Below are positions 23,358-36,839 of a stretch of 64,000 bases of DNA, in pieces. A model generated the notes under the pieces. It was not told where the DNA came from, searched no databases, and worked only from the letters and a program-made list of their open reading frames with translations. How positions within the stretch are numbered: the first letter of the stretch is position 1; each line of letters opens with the position of its first letter. Location: positions 372,001 through 436,000 of the forward strand of contig JAFBJZ010000877.1 in NCBI GenBank assembly GCA_016785225.1, in the 5' to 3' direction. The position numbers were made by a program, and so were the translations under genes. The DNA comes from Psettodes erumei. Taxonomy: Eukaryota; Chordata; Actinopteri; Pleuronectiformes; Psettodidae.

Positions 23358-26300
23358 CGTTTGTGTTTTCACCAAAAGCGAGTGGCTGTATGGGTTGTTA
23401 CTGGAAGAGCTTTCAAGATCTGCAATAGTTTTTCTTTCTTTCCCCTTAATCAGTTGGACTTCACGTTCCAAAGTATATTAAAAGAAGAGCAACCGTCAAC
23501 TTCTCCTTCTTCTTCTCTTCTCCTTTTGTTTTCATAGTTTCTAAGAACAGATGGAACTCTTAGTGGCAAGCCCAGTATTGAGAAAGCCTCTTCTTTATTT
23601 TACAATCTCCTGAAACCCATCACTCTTGTCGTAATCATCCAGACCGGTTGGGTCCCTTTTGTGCTAACTGTCATCGCCCGTTGACACTCTGGATCTGATA
23701 CACTTCCTCTTGTTTGGAGTCTCCGCCTCTGTGTTCCGGTCACCGTGGTGATGCTGTTATGAGGAATGCCACCCTGGGACCAATCAGCAACCGGTGGTGT
23801 GATTGTCCAACTCCTCCCATGCCATTGTCTTAAAGGAGTATCCTGACATGTCACAGGAGAAAAGGCGGTGTGGAGGATGACACACACACAGACCCTCGCT
23901 CAGGAGCATGAGTGGCTGCTCCTCGATGCTGAGGCCCTCTTTGCTTTGAGGTCTGAGGCTAGCTGAGGTGCACGTTGACCTCGGGGCTCAAAATGACCTC
24001 GGGGTCGATTTCCAAGGTCGTGTGGCTTCAAACTCGAAACACCGAGCGATGAGGCCATCGCCACCTGCGTTACATGATAAAGGGGGTGGGCGAGTCCTAT
24101 TCCCACACCTGAAATGTGATGCAACAGTTAGAATCGGAGGTGTGCGGTTCCGTTAAACTGGCCTCCTTGGGCACCCTGAGTGCTGCTGCGGATGAGACCT
24201 ACAATTAAAGTAGTATAATGAAATGCATAATAACAGAATGAACAAACATTTACTGACTCTCGGCTGAGATTTCTGAAGCTGCACCATTAGATGACATTTG
24301 TGCAGGGTGCATCTTAATATGGATCTATATCCGTTATCCTTTATCCATCATGCTCCCTTTTTATGTTTCTCTTACCATATTTTTATTTTTGTAAAATATG
24401 GATTGTTCAGCCTCCAAGTAAAGTGAAATCGTGGTTGTGGATATGAGTACATGCATGTTTCATCAGGGGAATAACAGAAGGGCCTCCTGTCCAAATATTT
24501 TACATTCAAGTCCTCTTACTTCATATCTTGTTCCAATATGAGTCAAGGAGCCACAAAGTGTTGTTACCTTAATTTGGCAATTCCTCTGAGTTAAGCAAAG
24601 TGTGAAAGGTGTGGTTCTCACAGTGGAGGTTTTTTTCCTGTGTAATTTCCAGTTAAATATTAACCAAACGGGAAATCTTTGTTTTGTGTTGACACAAGTC
24701 AGCTTTACTACGACCAGCATGTAAAATGAGCCTCAAATGCTGATAAAGTTGGAGCCTTTGATTTGAAGCTGTTCTTTTTTTATGTTTCCCAGATGCAGCG
24801 TTCACATGCACCTCCACTCAGTTCAAGTGTGGAAACGGGAGGTGCATCACCCAGAGGTGGATCTGCGATGGAACGGACGATTGTGGCGATGGAACTGATG
24901 AGCTGCCTGCCACCTGTGGTATGTTATTTTATTGCTGAGGATCCAAATTATAAAGAAAAATACGTTTCAGAATTTGCAATGTTTATTTTGATTTCTTAAA
25001 TTAAGAATTGGGAAAACCTCATTCAGCTAATGTCGTCTTTTCTTGTTCTATCACAAAATGATGTTACGCTTTACTGTCATTACAGGACAGAGAAAGGCAT
25101 CAAATCTGCACATTTGAAAGGCTGAAATGTTAAGTAACGAATAAAATAATTCATACCAATCAAATCATGTGTTTTGGCTGAAAATATTCCTAAGAAATTA
25201 AGAGCCATTCTATTGGTCTGATTGACCTGCTGCCCTACAGAAGTCAGCAATGAATAAGAAACACTGTAAGACTAGAAACTGGAAGCTGAATTAAGCTCCT
25301 GTAGAACAGTAGTTTCCACAGGTAAATGATTATTCAAGTTTACACCTACAGTTACACACGGCCTTATCTTTCTGTTAAAACATGAATCCATGAGTCATCT
25401 GTCCGGTTTCTGTCCTCAGCAAACAAAACCTGCTTGGAGACAGAGTACAACTGTGGCCCCCCCTTGAACCAGTGTATCCCAGGAAGCTGGCACTGTGACG
25501 GCAAAGAGAACTGTGGCAATGGCGCAGATGAGAAGAACTGCAGTACGTCTTCTTCACCTTATCAGTGATGAATGCATGATAGTAAAACATTCCAAACAGC
25601 AATAAAAAAAACTGCAGTTAAAATACATAACTTGGTCACGAGTAAAAACTCATGCAAACAGGTTTAAAACTAGTCAGTGGTCATGGGGAAAAAGGTGCAA
25701 TTCCCTGATTTTCCCAAATTGGAAGCAAAGTGGCCTATAGAGAGATAGATAGATAAGTAACCTTACAAAAAACTAGAAAACAATCTGCATGCATCTTACA
25801 AAAGTACTAGCAGGAACTTTTAATCGCATGAACTCATCTTTTCTTGTCTCACAATGGACTCACCACAGCGGCCAAGATGTGCAAAACTGGGGAATTCCGT
25901 TGCGCCAATGGCCAGTGTATATCTAGCGCCTTCGTCTGCGACAAGGACAACGACTGCTCGGATGGCTCGGACGAGGCCTCCTGCCCCAAACCCACCTGCA
26001 GCTCTCGGTCCTTCCAGTGCAACAACTCGGTGTGCGTGCCGGCGCTGTGGCGCTGCGATGGCGACCCGGACTGTGCAGACGGGTCCGACGAGTGGCCGGC
26101 GAACTGCGCGGAGCGGCAGCCCGACAAGGCAGCGCCGCGCTGCGGCGCCCACCAGTTTCAGTGTGCTAATGGGGAGTGCATCCACAGCAGCTGGAGGTGT
26201 GACGGAAGCACGGACTGCCGGGATCGATCGGACGAGGTCAACTGCAGTAAGTTGGCTCCGTTGGAGAATTTGTATCTAATTTTTCTCAATCCATCTATCA

Positions 26301-29300
26301 TCTTCTCTGCAGCCTGTCTTCCTCTGATTAATCTTTTGACTCATTTTTAATTTAGTTCTTTAATAGAATACAGAATACATACATACAGAATATCCTGTTG
26401 TCATCCTTCTTTGCATACTTGGCATGATAGGAATTTTTTTTCTCATTCTGTCATCTTGCTCTTCTTCTCATTACTCTTCGTCCCCTCTCTCTTTCCTTAA
26501 CTTCTTTTTCCACCAATTTGCCTTCCCTTTTGTAGGTCGTCCTACTTGTCGTCCAGATGAGTTCCAGTGTAATGACGGCACCTGTATCCATGGCAGCCGC
26601 CAGTGCAACAAAGAGGCCGACTGCAGGGACCTCAGTGATGAGATTGGCTGCCACATAGGTGACTTTCACGGAGATCCAGCCCATTTTTCACCCTCAGCGA
26701 AATCGTGTCATTACGTTACAGTTAAATTCATACGTCCCTGATCTCCTTCACAGAAAATGTATGCGAAGGCCCCACCAAGTTTAAATGCGGCAGCGGGGAG
26801 TGTATCAGCATGGGGAAGGTGTGTGACAAACACAGAGACTGCAGGGACTGGTCAGACGAACCCATCAGAGAGTGCGGTAAGTGATGTCTTATTTAACCAA
26901 CAGCTAAAAACAAAAAATCATCAGACTGGGATGTGCATTAGAGTTTGGGTGTGCGCTCAGCTCCACTGCCACTCAGGGAGAAAAAGTGAAACCACATCAG
27001 AGCATTTAGAGAAGGGTTGGCGCAATCAGCCAGGAAATGCACCAGCCCTGATATTTTGCGGTTTGAACGAGGGAGCTTTGAGCTACCATTTAGGAAAATG
27101 GTTGTTAGGAGTCCTGTTTGAAAGCCCCGTGTATGTGCGTCTCCGCAGACAACAACGAGTGTTCAACCCGAAACGGCGGCTGCTCACACTACTGCAACGA
27201 TCTGAAGGTTGGTTACAACTGCTCGTGCCCTGCTGGATACAGCCTGAAGATGGACAAGAGAACCTGTGAAGGTGAGAGGAGGGAGACTGACATTTTAAAT
27301 ATGGTCTCGACCTATGTATTTTAGAAAGTAGGCCCTGACCAGCTTTGAGTCATGGACATATATTTTAAGGAACAGTTTATTAGAAACTTGGTCCCAATGT
27401 GCCAACGGCTACTGCAGCTCTGAATATGCCCCTTGAACTTGGTGTTCTTCCAACCGCAGACATTGATGAATGTGCTGAACCGGACACTTGCAGTCAGATC
27501 TGCATCAACCTGCCTGGCAGCTACAAGTGTGACTGCGAGAACGGCTATGAGATCGACCCCGCCACCAAGACGTGCAAAGCTGAATCAGGTAACGTTTAAT
27601 AGTCAGTACTCCTAGGGGACACTTCACAGACTGCATTGAGTCTTTAATGTTACAGTCTTGTCTGACAGCTCTATGTCTCTTTGTTCTCCAGGCACTGTAC
27701 CCACCCTGTACTTCACCAACAGACACGAGGTGAGGAAATTGACTGCGGACCGCAGGGAGTACGTACGTGTGATCTCACAGCTGAAAAACGCGGTGGCTCT
27801 GGACATGGACATGCCAAACAAGATGATCTTCTGGTCTGACCTGTCTCTGAAGAAAATCTACAGGTTAGGAAGCCCCTCAGACTTCATCAGTGTGTATGAA
27901 GGGTCCTTTGGTTTAAGATGGTACCATTAAGCTCATACTGCACCAAGAATCCTGTAGCTGCGAACCCTGTGAATGCATTTGAAGAGATGCCACAGCAAGA
28001 GAGAGGCTGCGATTCGGTTGGATCGCAGATGAAGCGACGACATCGCTCTCTGAAGTGAATCTCTCCGCCCTCTCCTCCTTTCCTGACAGCTCCAAGATCG
28101 ACGTGGCCGGTAACTCCTCCCACCACGCCGTCGTGATCGGCAGTGGGATTGAGGCCCCAGAGGGCATCGCGGTGGACTGGATCCACGGCAACATCTACTG
28201 GACTGACAGCATTTTGAGGACGATCTCCGTGGCAACGACAGACGGCAGCAAGCGGAAGACCCTCATCGCAGAAAACCTGGACAAGCCGAGGGCCATCACA
28301 GTGGACCCAGTAAATAAGTAAGTGAAGGTTTCATGACGTGTCACAGACATCTCAACTTCCTTTTTTCACCTGATTATCTGCAGTTTATAATTCCAGCTCT
28401 TACGGATTGTTTTGTATTGTCTATTGTCTTTAGCTTTATGTACTGGACGGACTGGGGAGAGCAGGCTAAGATAGAGAAGAGCGGCTTAAACGGAGCCAAT
28501 CGTGTTGCCTTGGTGACGGACAACATCGTGTGGCCCAATGGCATCACCCTAGGTAAACAAACCTCATGAGCGCATTTAGTGGAAACCAAGGATTGGATTT
28601 CTCGGTGTACAGTGAGCATACAGCCGTGCCAAACAAATCAAATCTTTCCTGTACACTGTATTCTCTCTCTCCGGACAGACATGGTCAACCAGCGGCTGTA
28701 CTGGGTGGACTCCAAGATGCACACGCTCTCCAGCGTTGACGTGAATGGAGGAACACGACACAGTCTCATTTTCAGCGAGGACAAGCTCTCCCACCCCCTC
28801 TCTCTGACCGTCTTTGAGGTTAGCGAACAATGAAGTCACTGAGGGTTAAAGGTGTTTTGGGTCGTGTTGTCACAGAAATGTCTAGGCTTTGAAGAATGGA
28901 TACTTTTGGTATAAAACATGAAGAAAAACCTAAAAGGCAAAATGTACTTGATGTTGCTTAATTGGTTTCCATAACTGATCCATTTATGTTTCGGAAAACC
29001 TCAGCAAATGAAAACAGAATCACTCATGTTCTGTTTCTTTGTCTTTTAAACAGGAGAAAGTGTTTTGGACAGACTCGGCCAATAGTGCCGTTTACAGTGC
29101 CAGCCGTCTGACGGGAAAGGAAATCACCGAGCTGGTGGGGGACCTGGACCAGCCGGAGGACATCGTACTGTACCACAACCTCAAGCAGCCCATCGGTACA
29201 GAAACATCACTTGATCTGCGGCTTCTCATAACAATCTGAAAACCATAACATGTTTTCTAACGCTTACTTGCACCCCGCTCATCTGTCATGCAGGCACGAA

Positions 29301-30323
29301 CTGGTGCAGAGAGCATAACAGTATGAACGGGGGTTGTGAGTTTCTGTGCCTCCCTGCCCCGCTGATCAACCACCACTCTGCTAAATACACATGTGCCTGT
29401 CCTGACCACATGACCATGGGACCTGAAATGAGGACATGTGTGACAGGTAAATGACTACTTTGCACGACGCTCCCTGCAAATTAACAGAATAATTAACACT
29501 ACGGTAACTATAGCGGTAGTTTAAATGTTTTTTCGCTTTCCCAACAGGCTCAGCCGACCCCCCTGCTAAGAAAACAACCAGTGCACCGCTCCTGCCCAGG
29601 GCTACCACCAAGCCTGTTACAGCCAGGCAGCCCGTCCCTATCCCTGAAACTACTATGACTACAACCACCATCAGAGCCACCGAAAAACTCACATCTACCT
29701 CATCCATCCGGATCACACAGAAGACACAGCAGCCAGCCGCCACTGCTCAGGGTACCTTCCCCTCGCTGTATCTACATACAGTGTTTAGCACATGAACACA
29801 CTGGGGTGGTACCGACATTCTCATCTAACCCTGTACACTGTATTTGTGTTTTCAGGTAACAAACTGGCAGCCGTGCCTGCAGAGGCCCCTCCATCCCACC
29901 CTATTGCCCTCTACGTTGTGCTGCCGATAAGTAAGTTCCACATTTCAGCTCTTCAAGTTGCTCTTGTCGAAACATGTGCAGCCACAATCTAAAATGACCT
30001 CCGACACTTCTCCTGCTCTGCAGTGGTCATCTCGCTGCTGGTCTTTGGAGCAGTGCTGCTTCTGAGACACTGGCGTCTGAAGAACACCAATACCATCCAC
30101 TTTGACAACCCCGTGTACCAGAAGACCACAGAGGACGAGGTGCACATTTGCAGGAACAGCTCCGAGGGCTACGTTTATCCTCAGGTATCCTCACTTTGAT
30201 GCCTCTTAATCATTAGATAATCTCAGGATAAAAAGGATGTAGTTGTACGGCTTTACACACTCACTTCTGCTTTTCTTTTCACAGAGGCAGATGCTGAGCA
30301 TGGAAGACGTGGATGTTGCATGA
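19523..30323 (+). CDS. ldlr: Low-density lipoprotein receptor
   Basis: Cell-surface type I receptor that takes up ApoB/ApoE lipoproteins through coated pits. It has 18 exons: 19523-19604, 24793-24918, 25420-25542, 25869-26246, 26536-26658, 26754-26876, 27149-27271, 27460-27588, 27692-27863, 28090-28317, 28434-28552, 28679-28818, 29054-29195, 29294-29446, 29548-29751, 29856-29930, 30024-30184, 30285-30323. They total 2640 nt, i.e. 879 aa (human 860). Layout: signal peptide (1-27); seven LDL-A repeats (about 30-318), three of them in one exon as in human; EGF-A and EGF-B (to 402); six-bladed YWTD propeller; EGF-C (about 670-720); Thr/Ser/Pro-rich O-glycan segment (about 721-788); transmembrane helix (about 805-827); tail with FDNPVY (840-845), the clathrin-internalisation signal. 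The start gives a good signal peptide; an in-frame ATG three codons later is an alternative. Seven LDL-A repeats and adjacency to smarca4 argue for LDLR rather than VLDLR, which has eight. In zebrafish nomenclature this is probably ldlra. Confidence 0.97.
20282..20359. repeat. Long (TG)n microsatellite in ldlr intron 1
   Basis: Uninterrupted 78-base TG run. Purine/pyrimidine alternation of this length can adopt Z-DNA. Confidence 0.95.
21564..22240 (+). mobile_element. Tc1/mariner-like DNA transposon relic, copy 1 (internally deleted)
   Basis: This segment is collinear with a fish Tc1-type element I recognise from its left part (ACCACTGACAG.TGAAGTGAA, AAGTTCATGTGTTGGAAGCAG), transposase midsection (GAGATGGCACCAGGATGCAC, GAACATGACAAAAAGTTCAA) and right end (ACAATATCCGGCAGGCGGGT). 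Much of the transposase is missing. The 3' half jumps from the midsection nearly straight to the right end, and the frame is broken throughout, so no transposase can be made. It lies in the sense direction in ldlr intron 1. Confidence 0.75.
23325..23355. repeat. (GT)n microsatellite in ldlr intron 1
   Basis: Uninterrupted GT run of 31 bases following a C-rich stretch. Confidence 0.95.
24430..24600 (+). repeat. Dispersed repeat, copy B, within ldlr intron 1
   Basis: Direct-orientation partner of the copy at 18555-18730, about 5.9 kb away. It shares the 19-base TCCTCTTACTTCATATCTT and flanking blocks in the same order. It lies about 190 bases before ldlr exon 2. Confidence 0.6.
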
Positions 30324-31870
30324 CCCAAAGATGCAAAAGACCTTAGCTTTATTTGAAGGGATTTTTCCTGATGCAAACGTGAAGGCCATTTTTTTTTCTA
30401 CTGCTGCTGCTCAACCGCCCCCTCCCTCGCTCCCCCGGTGACCTCATTTTGTGGCTCATGTTCCTGACCACAGCACTGTGCCGTCCAAGCCTGAAGAAAG
30501 AAGTGAAAAAAGAAGGAGAAAAAAATATATATATATATATCTTAGAAACTTTTGTACGACAAAGTGGAGCATAACTACAGGGAGTCACTTAGCCTGACCA
30601 CAAAATGATTTCAAAATGAAGGACTAATGCATGGTTTCAGAAGATGATGTTCTTGATCACAGAGCCATGACTCTTTTGAAGCTAGGTGAAAACCATCGAA
30701 GCGTCCTGTTGTTTATGGGAAGGTGTGGATGCATGCTCACTTTACCACTGACGCATCGCCTCAGTACGTCGATCACCTGAACACACATGAAACACAATCT
30801 CTGCTCAGCGAGTTTAACTTGAAAAGCTTGACCATTGCTGTGTGCCTTCCATCCATGCTCTGGTTGTTTATTGAAGTTTACTGAATGTACACATTGTAAA
30901 TGCCTTACTGACCCCTGACTACCTCCAAACCAGTTTTGTGGTAGTTAGTGCTTTAACCCAATGGCCTGCATTACAATACACTGTGGCCTTCTCTCCTCCT
31001 GGATACAGCTTTGCATACTCACTTGGCTTCCATATGCAAGGCATTTGGCTACAACCCCCTTACAGTCTTTCTTACAAGCACATTTAAATCAGTGCTCTTC
31101 TGTTACCCCCCCCCATGAGGTGTCTTGAGCGTGATGAGTCACAGATGGTTTATGTTGTAAATGGAAAAGCTGCTGACTTGTCTGAAGTCAACCAAAATGA
31201 AGAAAATAATCTTTTTTTAAGTGAAGACAGTTCAAGTGAAAGTGATTGTACTGTAGGTGTTTACCTATTATAGCAGTGTAAATAATTTTCTGTAAATATT
31301 TTTGTAAAACACTCTTTAAGTTCACTCTGGTGTTACCTTTTTACATTTGTAAATGTTAATCAAGAAATATTGTAAATATATTTGAGATTCTTTTTTTTAT
31401 TTATTTATGGAAATATCTGAGAAAAGGTTTTAGGTGATGTCATCTGGCTGTAAATACAATACATACTATATGTTAGCACCAACCATGGTGTATTGTTTTG
31501 GTTCCATCGAGGCCAGTTTGAAATGTATGTTGTTCTGTTATTTAACTTATGAAACCTTTTGGACACCTGCTCAGTTTTGAGTGTGTGCGACATATTGAAT
31601 GAGTCACTGCTGCAGAGTAGTGCTTATCGAAGAAACCCTCTCTGTTCCTTTACACCATTGTTTCTCTCATAGCAACAGATCACATAATTTATTTTTGCTT
31701 CTGCCTTTTTGTTACTACACACAATCTGCAAAGAACATTATTCTCCTTCACAGCAACTATGTATGTGTAAACCTTTAGGATTTTTGCACAATAGCCTACA
31801 CATTGTTTTGTTTCTTTTTTTGGTTGTGTTGGTCCTTTTTTAAATAAAAGAAGAAAAAAAACTGTTTACA
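30324..31870 (+). other. ldlr: ldlr 3' UTR with AU-rich elements and poly(A) signal
   Basis: About 1.5 kb of non-coding sequence after the stop. It ends with AATAAA at 31843-31848 followed by an A-rich run. ATTTATTTAT at 31399-31408 and several TAAATATTT/TGTAAATA stretches (about 31270-31380) resemble AU-rich instability elements. Human LDLR mRNA also has a long 3' UTR with AU-rich elements that set its half-life. Confidence 0.7.
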
Positions 31871-34800
31871 GTATCTGTGTTGTATTCCTAGACCAACTGC
31901 AACAACAGTGTACTACAAATATATAAAAATATGATATCAAGTATGTGGTTTTGTTTGGAATTGAGACATGTTTAAAATCTCATCCAATCCAATCCTGATT
32001 TTTATATTATATTTGTACATGAGATAGAGGATGATTTTAGCACTAAAAGGTTTTTATAGACTGGTACAGTGGTTCTCCATGAACCTGGTCTATTCTAATG
32101 TCTGGAAACCAGGCTGCCATTACTGTCCATCAATAACACAACATTAACTTGCGCACAGGGTGAATGAGAGCTTCAACGAATCACAGTAAGCCTCTTGTCC
32201 TTCCTCTCTGCCTTTGTTTAAAGAACAGATTTCTTATCACATGATGGGGACTGTTGTGTTTTTGTATCAAATCCAACTTAAACAAATGTAGTTTTTCTTC
32301 ACCTGTTGGTTTTGTTTTAAGAAAAAGGCTCATCTGTCTTTTGAGCAGTTCGTGGGGAAGTACCCTCCTTTTATTTCTGCTATGGGTTAAAACATGAGTT
32401 GAAGGTTTTCATTCTGTACTGAGATGGATTTAGCTTTGAGTTTGGAAAAGATTTTGTCAACAATATCTATATATGTGTTTTATTAATCACTGAGAGGAAA
32501 AACCTTGAGCCAGAAATACTGTATATTCCTTGGAATTAGAATTCAGTCATATTAAAAGGAGGGATATTGAGTCATGTGAGGGTGAAAGAGTAGTGCCGGC
32601 TCAACAGACCCGTAAAAGCACATAATGAGCAAACATCCTCTCAGAAACCTAATAAACCTCCTCCATAATTCATGCCTGATAATGGTTCCTCTCGGTAAAA
32701 TAAAAGCCCCAGCAGTGCTCTGTCTGCTACAGTGCATCAGAGAGCAATGGGGCTGGTCATTGAGGAAGTAGCTGGGCAGCATCTATACAAACTGGGAAGT
32801 GATTTATCAATGAGGTGAATCCTCCTAACAGAAAGGGAAAGTGCAGTAGTTTTATGAGGATCCCATTTCAGAAACAGACTAATAATAGTAAGAAAAAACT
32901 ATATGTAAATTCAAGTCGATGCATTGGTGAGTACATGCATGTGCCGGGGATTTGAGGAACTGGATTTTCGTGCTTTAAGTCATGGTTTTACAAAGCTTTC
33001 ACCTGGAACTTTGTGTTTTAATGCTACTTCTGTGTTGCAGCAATAAATAGACTAGATCATAGCTAATAAAAGCCTCTTTCTCCAAGGGTTAAAGGCCAGA
33101 GCAGAGATGGCTTCCTGGGAAACAGTTTCACAGGAAGAAAGCCTTTCATTTACAACAATTACTGCTGATTCTTGAGCTGTGGAAACTACACAAAACATCC
33201 ATTAAGATACAATCATGTCTTAGATGTGCAGGCCTGTGTGTGTGCATTTGTGTGTGCATGCACACGTTTGTTTGATGTCACAAACAGTTTCACTGGTATG
33301 TTGTCTTTCAGGACCTGGGATCCACATTCCAGTGTAGAGGACACAACCGTCCTCCCTGCTCAGGTGCAGAAAAATGCCAAAAGTCATCACTATATTTGTG
33401 CATCTACTTTACTTTAGACTGCGTTTGATGGAAGGATAAAATCATCACTTGAATCACAGATGAAGCTAATTCCACCTGCAGTTGAAATGCATCCACAACT
33501 GGCAACCACGCATTTCTATAATTAGCAGCATCGTTATCATTGTTGACACTTTGTTTTGCATAACAAATCAGCCTGAGTAACACTGTGTGGTAATATGCTT
33601 ACACCCATGAGGCAGATACACCTGAGGCCCAGGTGACAAATGACACCTGTCCACAGCTATGTGCACTGTCATCCACATCCTCTCCTCACCACATGTTTGC
33701 TATCTTCCCATTGGCCAGCTGGTAACCAAAGGGTGGAGTTGCATCTCACACCACCGACTCGTAATCGAAGGGGAGGGTCCTTGAAAACTGACAGTGGAGG
33801 AGGAGCGGGGGGTGGGGGTGGTGGCGGATGGAGGATAGATATTACCCTGTCAGGTTACAAAACAGGACACCAAATGTTCTGGTGATAAGGTAACAGCAAT
33901 AGCCTGTTTGGTCTGTGCCTGACAACCTGAGGGCCAAACAAGCTGAGCCACAGCATCTTCGCCTGCAGGAGGAGGGGGGCTGCAACTGATACCTGTACTG
34001 CAAAAAAAAAAACAACAACTTGTAAACTAAGGAAGATCTAATGTATCAGTGAAAGATGCTGAAAGTCACGAGCATCTCTGTTGGGTACACCGTATCGATG
34101 CCAAGACTAGCACTGGCAGCAATTTATCAAGGCATGTATCACTAATACCTCTTACGCTCTGATCCACCATGCTGAGCTCAACTTTGCTGAACTTAACAGT
34201 ATCTTTCTGTTTAACAAAGAGTCCTTGAGCGGTGAGCGTGGGACTAATGGGGGAAGGTCATGTCAGTTTTTCTCATGACACCGTGATGGGTTCAAGATTA
34301 TTATTTTCTTATGACAAGTTTTAAGTTTAAAGAAACCTGTTTGACTGGATAAGAAAGAGAACAGAAACAGCTGCCATCAATATGTCAGCCTATTACCAGA
34401 GGCATTGGTAGAAAAAGAATATTCCTTTGGTGCTCCTTGTGGGGTTTTTTTTGTATTATAATCCTGTTGGATTAACTGTGCACCATTTTTGGATTTTGCC
34501 CCCTGAAATTTAATTGGAGGCTCATGGTTTATTTTAATTTTAAAAAGGCCATTATATTTGCCTAGAAGCAAAGGTGGTGTCATCAGCTTTGTTTTTCACT
34601 TAAGCATTGGTCCAGAATCCAAAGATATTCATGTCAGACAAAGGCAGAAAACACTTGCATTTGTAAAGCTGCAACCAGAGAATATTCAACAATTTGTTTT
34701 TAAAAGAATCAGTGAAACAATTAGTTAACTACCATTACAGTAGGTAAGATATAGTGTAATTTAGTTGGAAAAGTAAATTCACATTTTTCTCATCTTGGTG

Positions 34801-36742
34801 AAGTGTTTCCATATGTTTATGTTGGATCTCGGCCACGACAGGGGGACGCAGCTGTGTCTGTATTTTTCTTCATCTCCTGTATAATCCACATCACATGAAC
34901 CAATGAGAGGGAGACTCAAACACATACTACGTGTAGTCTAAGGTGAAGTGCGTAACAATGGTGTTTACATGCTCTTCCTGTAGTCTCAGATTGATTTGGA
35001 TTGAGAGGTCGACGTGTAAAACCCAAATATTTCTTCATAACCTTGAGTGGAAAAGGAACAAATGCTGACTAACTGAGAAGTGGGTAAAATGTACTAGCTT
35101 TAATAAAAAGAAAAATAGTCAGCTGTAGTGACTAAGCCAACTGGTGACTGGTGACATGTCTGTTGTGTATAACCCAAGATATATATGATAGTCTTACTAT
35201 GGCCGATATCCTGTGTAAATTCAATGGCTAAGGTGTGGCTATCTCATTTATAGCCTATCTCGTTAGATAAACAGTGTCCAGATAAGGGGAACCAAGCCTT
35301 TACAGACAAAAGGAGTGGAATACTGGAAAACACTGATCTCCATTTTGACCTCAGAGGCCCACATTCACACACCTCTGTTATGGCAGAATGTTATTCTTCA
35401 TTATTCTTATGTCTTCCTACACATGGCCGATAAGAGGCAGACGGAGGAATGCAGATGGAGGGCTGGATCAGGGGCATAATACTACACAGAGAGGCCCGGG
35501 CGGAGTGAGGTGTGGGGGTATGTGGAGATCTTGTAGAGCAAGGTTTATAGCTTAAGAACTTCTGCAAGCATGTGATCAGTGAATGTTTCTGCAACCAGGA
35601 GGCCAGTGGCTGCATGTCACACTCCCAGATGAAGGCATAGCAGAAGTATATCTTTTGGAGACTAAAACCCTTAAAAAATTCATTTGATTAATGTTGCAAG
35701 TCTGTTGCAACATCCAAAGTCTTTGTCCGGATAACACCCATGACACCTCTACGTAACTCTACTGCATGTAACTGGGCGCAAAGAGCTCTGATTGCCTTTT
35801 GGTTTATTGACACAAATTAAGAAGTCACATTTTTTAGCATTGTTTTTGTAAATTGTTTCAATAAAAGTCATATTCTGAGTGAGCAACTTGACTCTGCTAC
35901 TTCCCACATTCTCCATTGGGTGGCACACATCTTTAGTTTGAGTGTCCATGCAGAGTTGGATATGAGACCCTGTTTTAATTTAGCCAGGTCATCCCCTTTG
36001 CAAGATGGCATCATGGGAAAGGCAAACAAAACAAAATGTGATATGGAAGGTTTGACTCAAAAAGTTTGGAGAAACACAAACCTTATTTGTGACACTGTAG
36101 GAGTAAAAATCAGTTTCACATGCTTGGTGGGTGGAATGAGGTAGGAAAGTGACTCCATTATCTTCATTTCTGCTCATTTGTTTGTATATGTGGCCTGATT
36201 GAAAACATCAGTTGTCTGAAAAATGTGAACATTTTAAATTTTTATGTTATTTAAAGTTATTAAAGTATCTAGAGTAATTTAGTGACTAAGTTGTTTTAAT
36301 GTTCAGATTAAATGTCTGTGTTTGTATAGGTTTATGAAGACAACTTCACTGTATGAGTTTACTTGGCACTTTTAACTGTATGTGATTCACTGTTTTATCC
36401 TCCCTTTGTGTTGTGTGTAGTTGTATATGTGTGATTAAAGGTTTGTTATTTTGCACCTTTTGTTTATAGTTCTCATGGTGCTTCAGCTGTGGCTGAGTGG
36501 TGAATGGAGAAAGAAGATTAAACAAAAAAAAAATTGCCAAAAAAAAAGCATCCGTTTTGCAACTCTGCATTGTGCTTACCACCAAGTGCTGTTACAATGT
36601 GTTTCCTGTACCGTTGTACTTTGGAGTTAATGCTGCAAAAAGAGAAAATCCCCTGAAACTGCGGGAATGAGATCTTCCCCGTCTTCTGGGTCCTCTCCTT
36701 AGGGTCACAAGGGCTGAGGGGTAAGATAAAAAAGGTCCGCTT

Positions 36743-36839
<97 letters not shown>

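Larger units (their letters stand above)
19605..24792 (+). other. ldlr: ldlr intron 1 (5.2 kb): microsatellites, Tc1-like relic, dispersed repeat
   Basis: Donor GCAG|GTAAGA at 19605 and acceptor TTTCCCAG ending at 24792. No coding exon was found inside. It carries a GC-richer segment with many CpGs (about 20030-20220), GT microsatellites, a decayed Tc1-like element and repeat copy B. Long first introns often hold regulatory DNA, but I see no specific element I can name. Confidence 0.6.
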
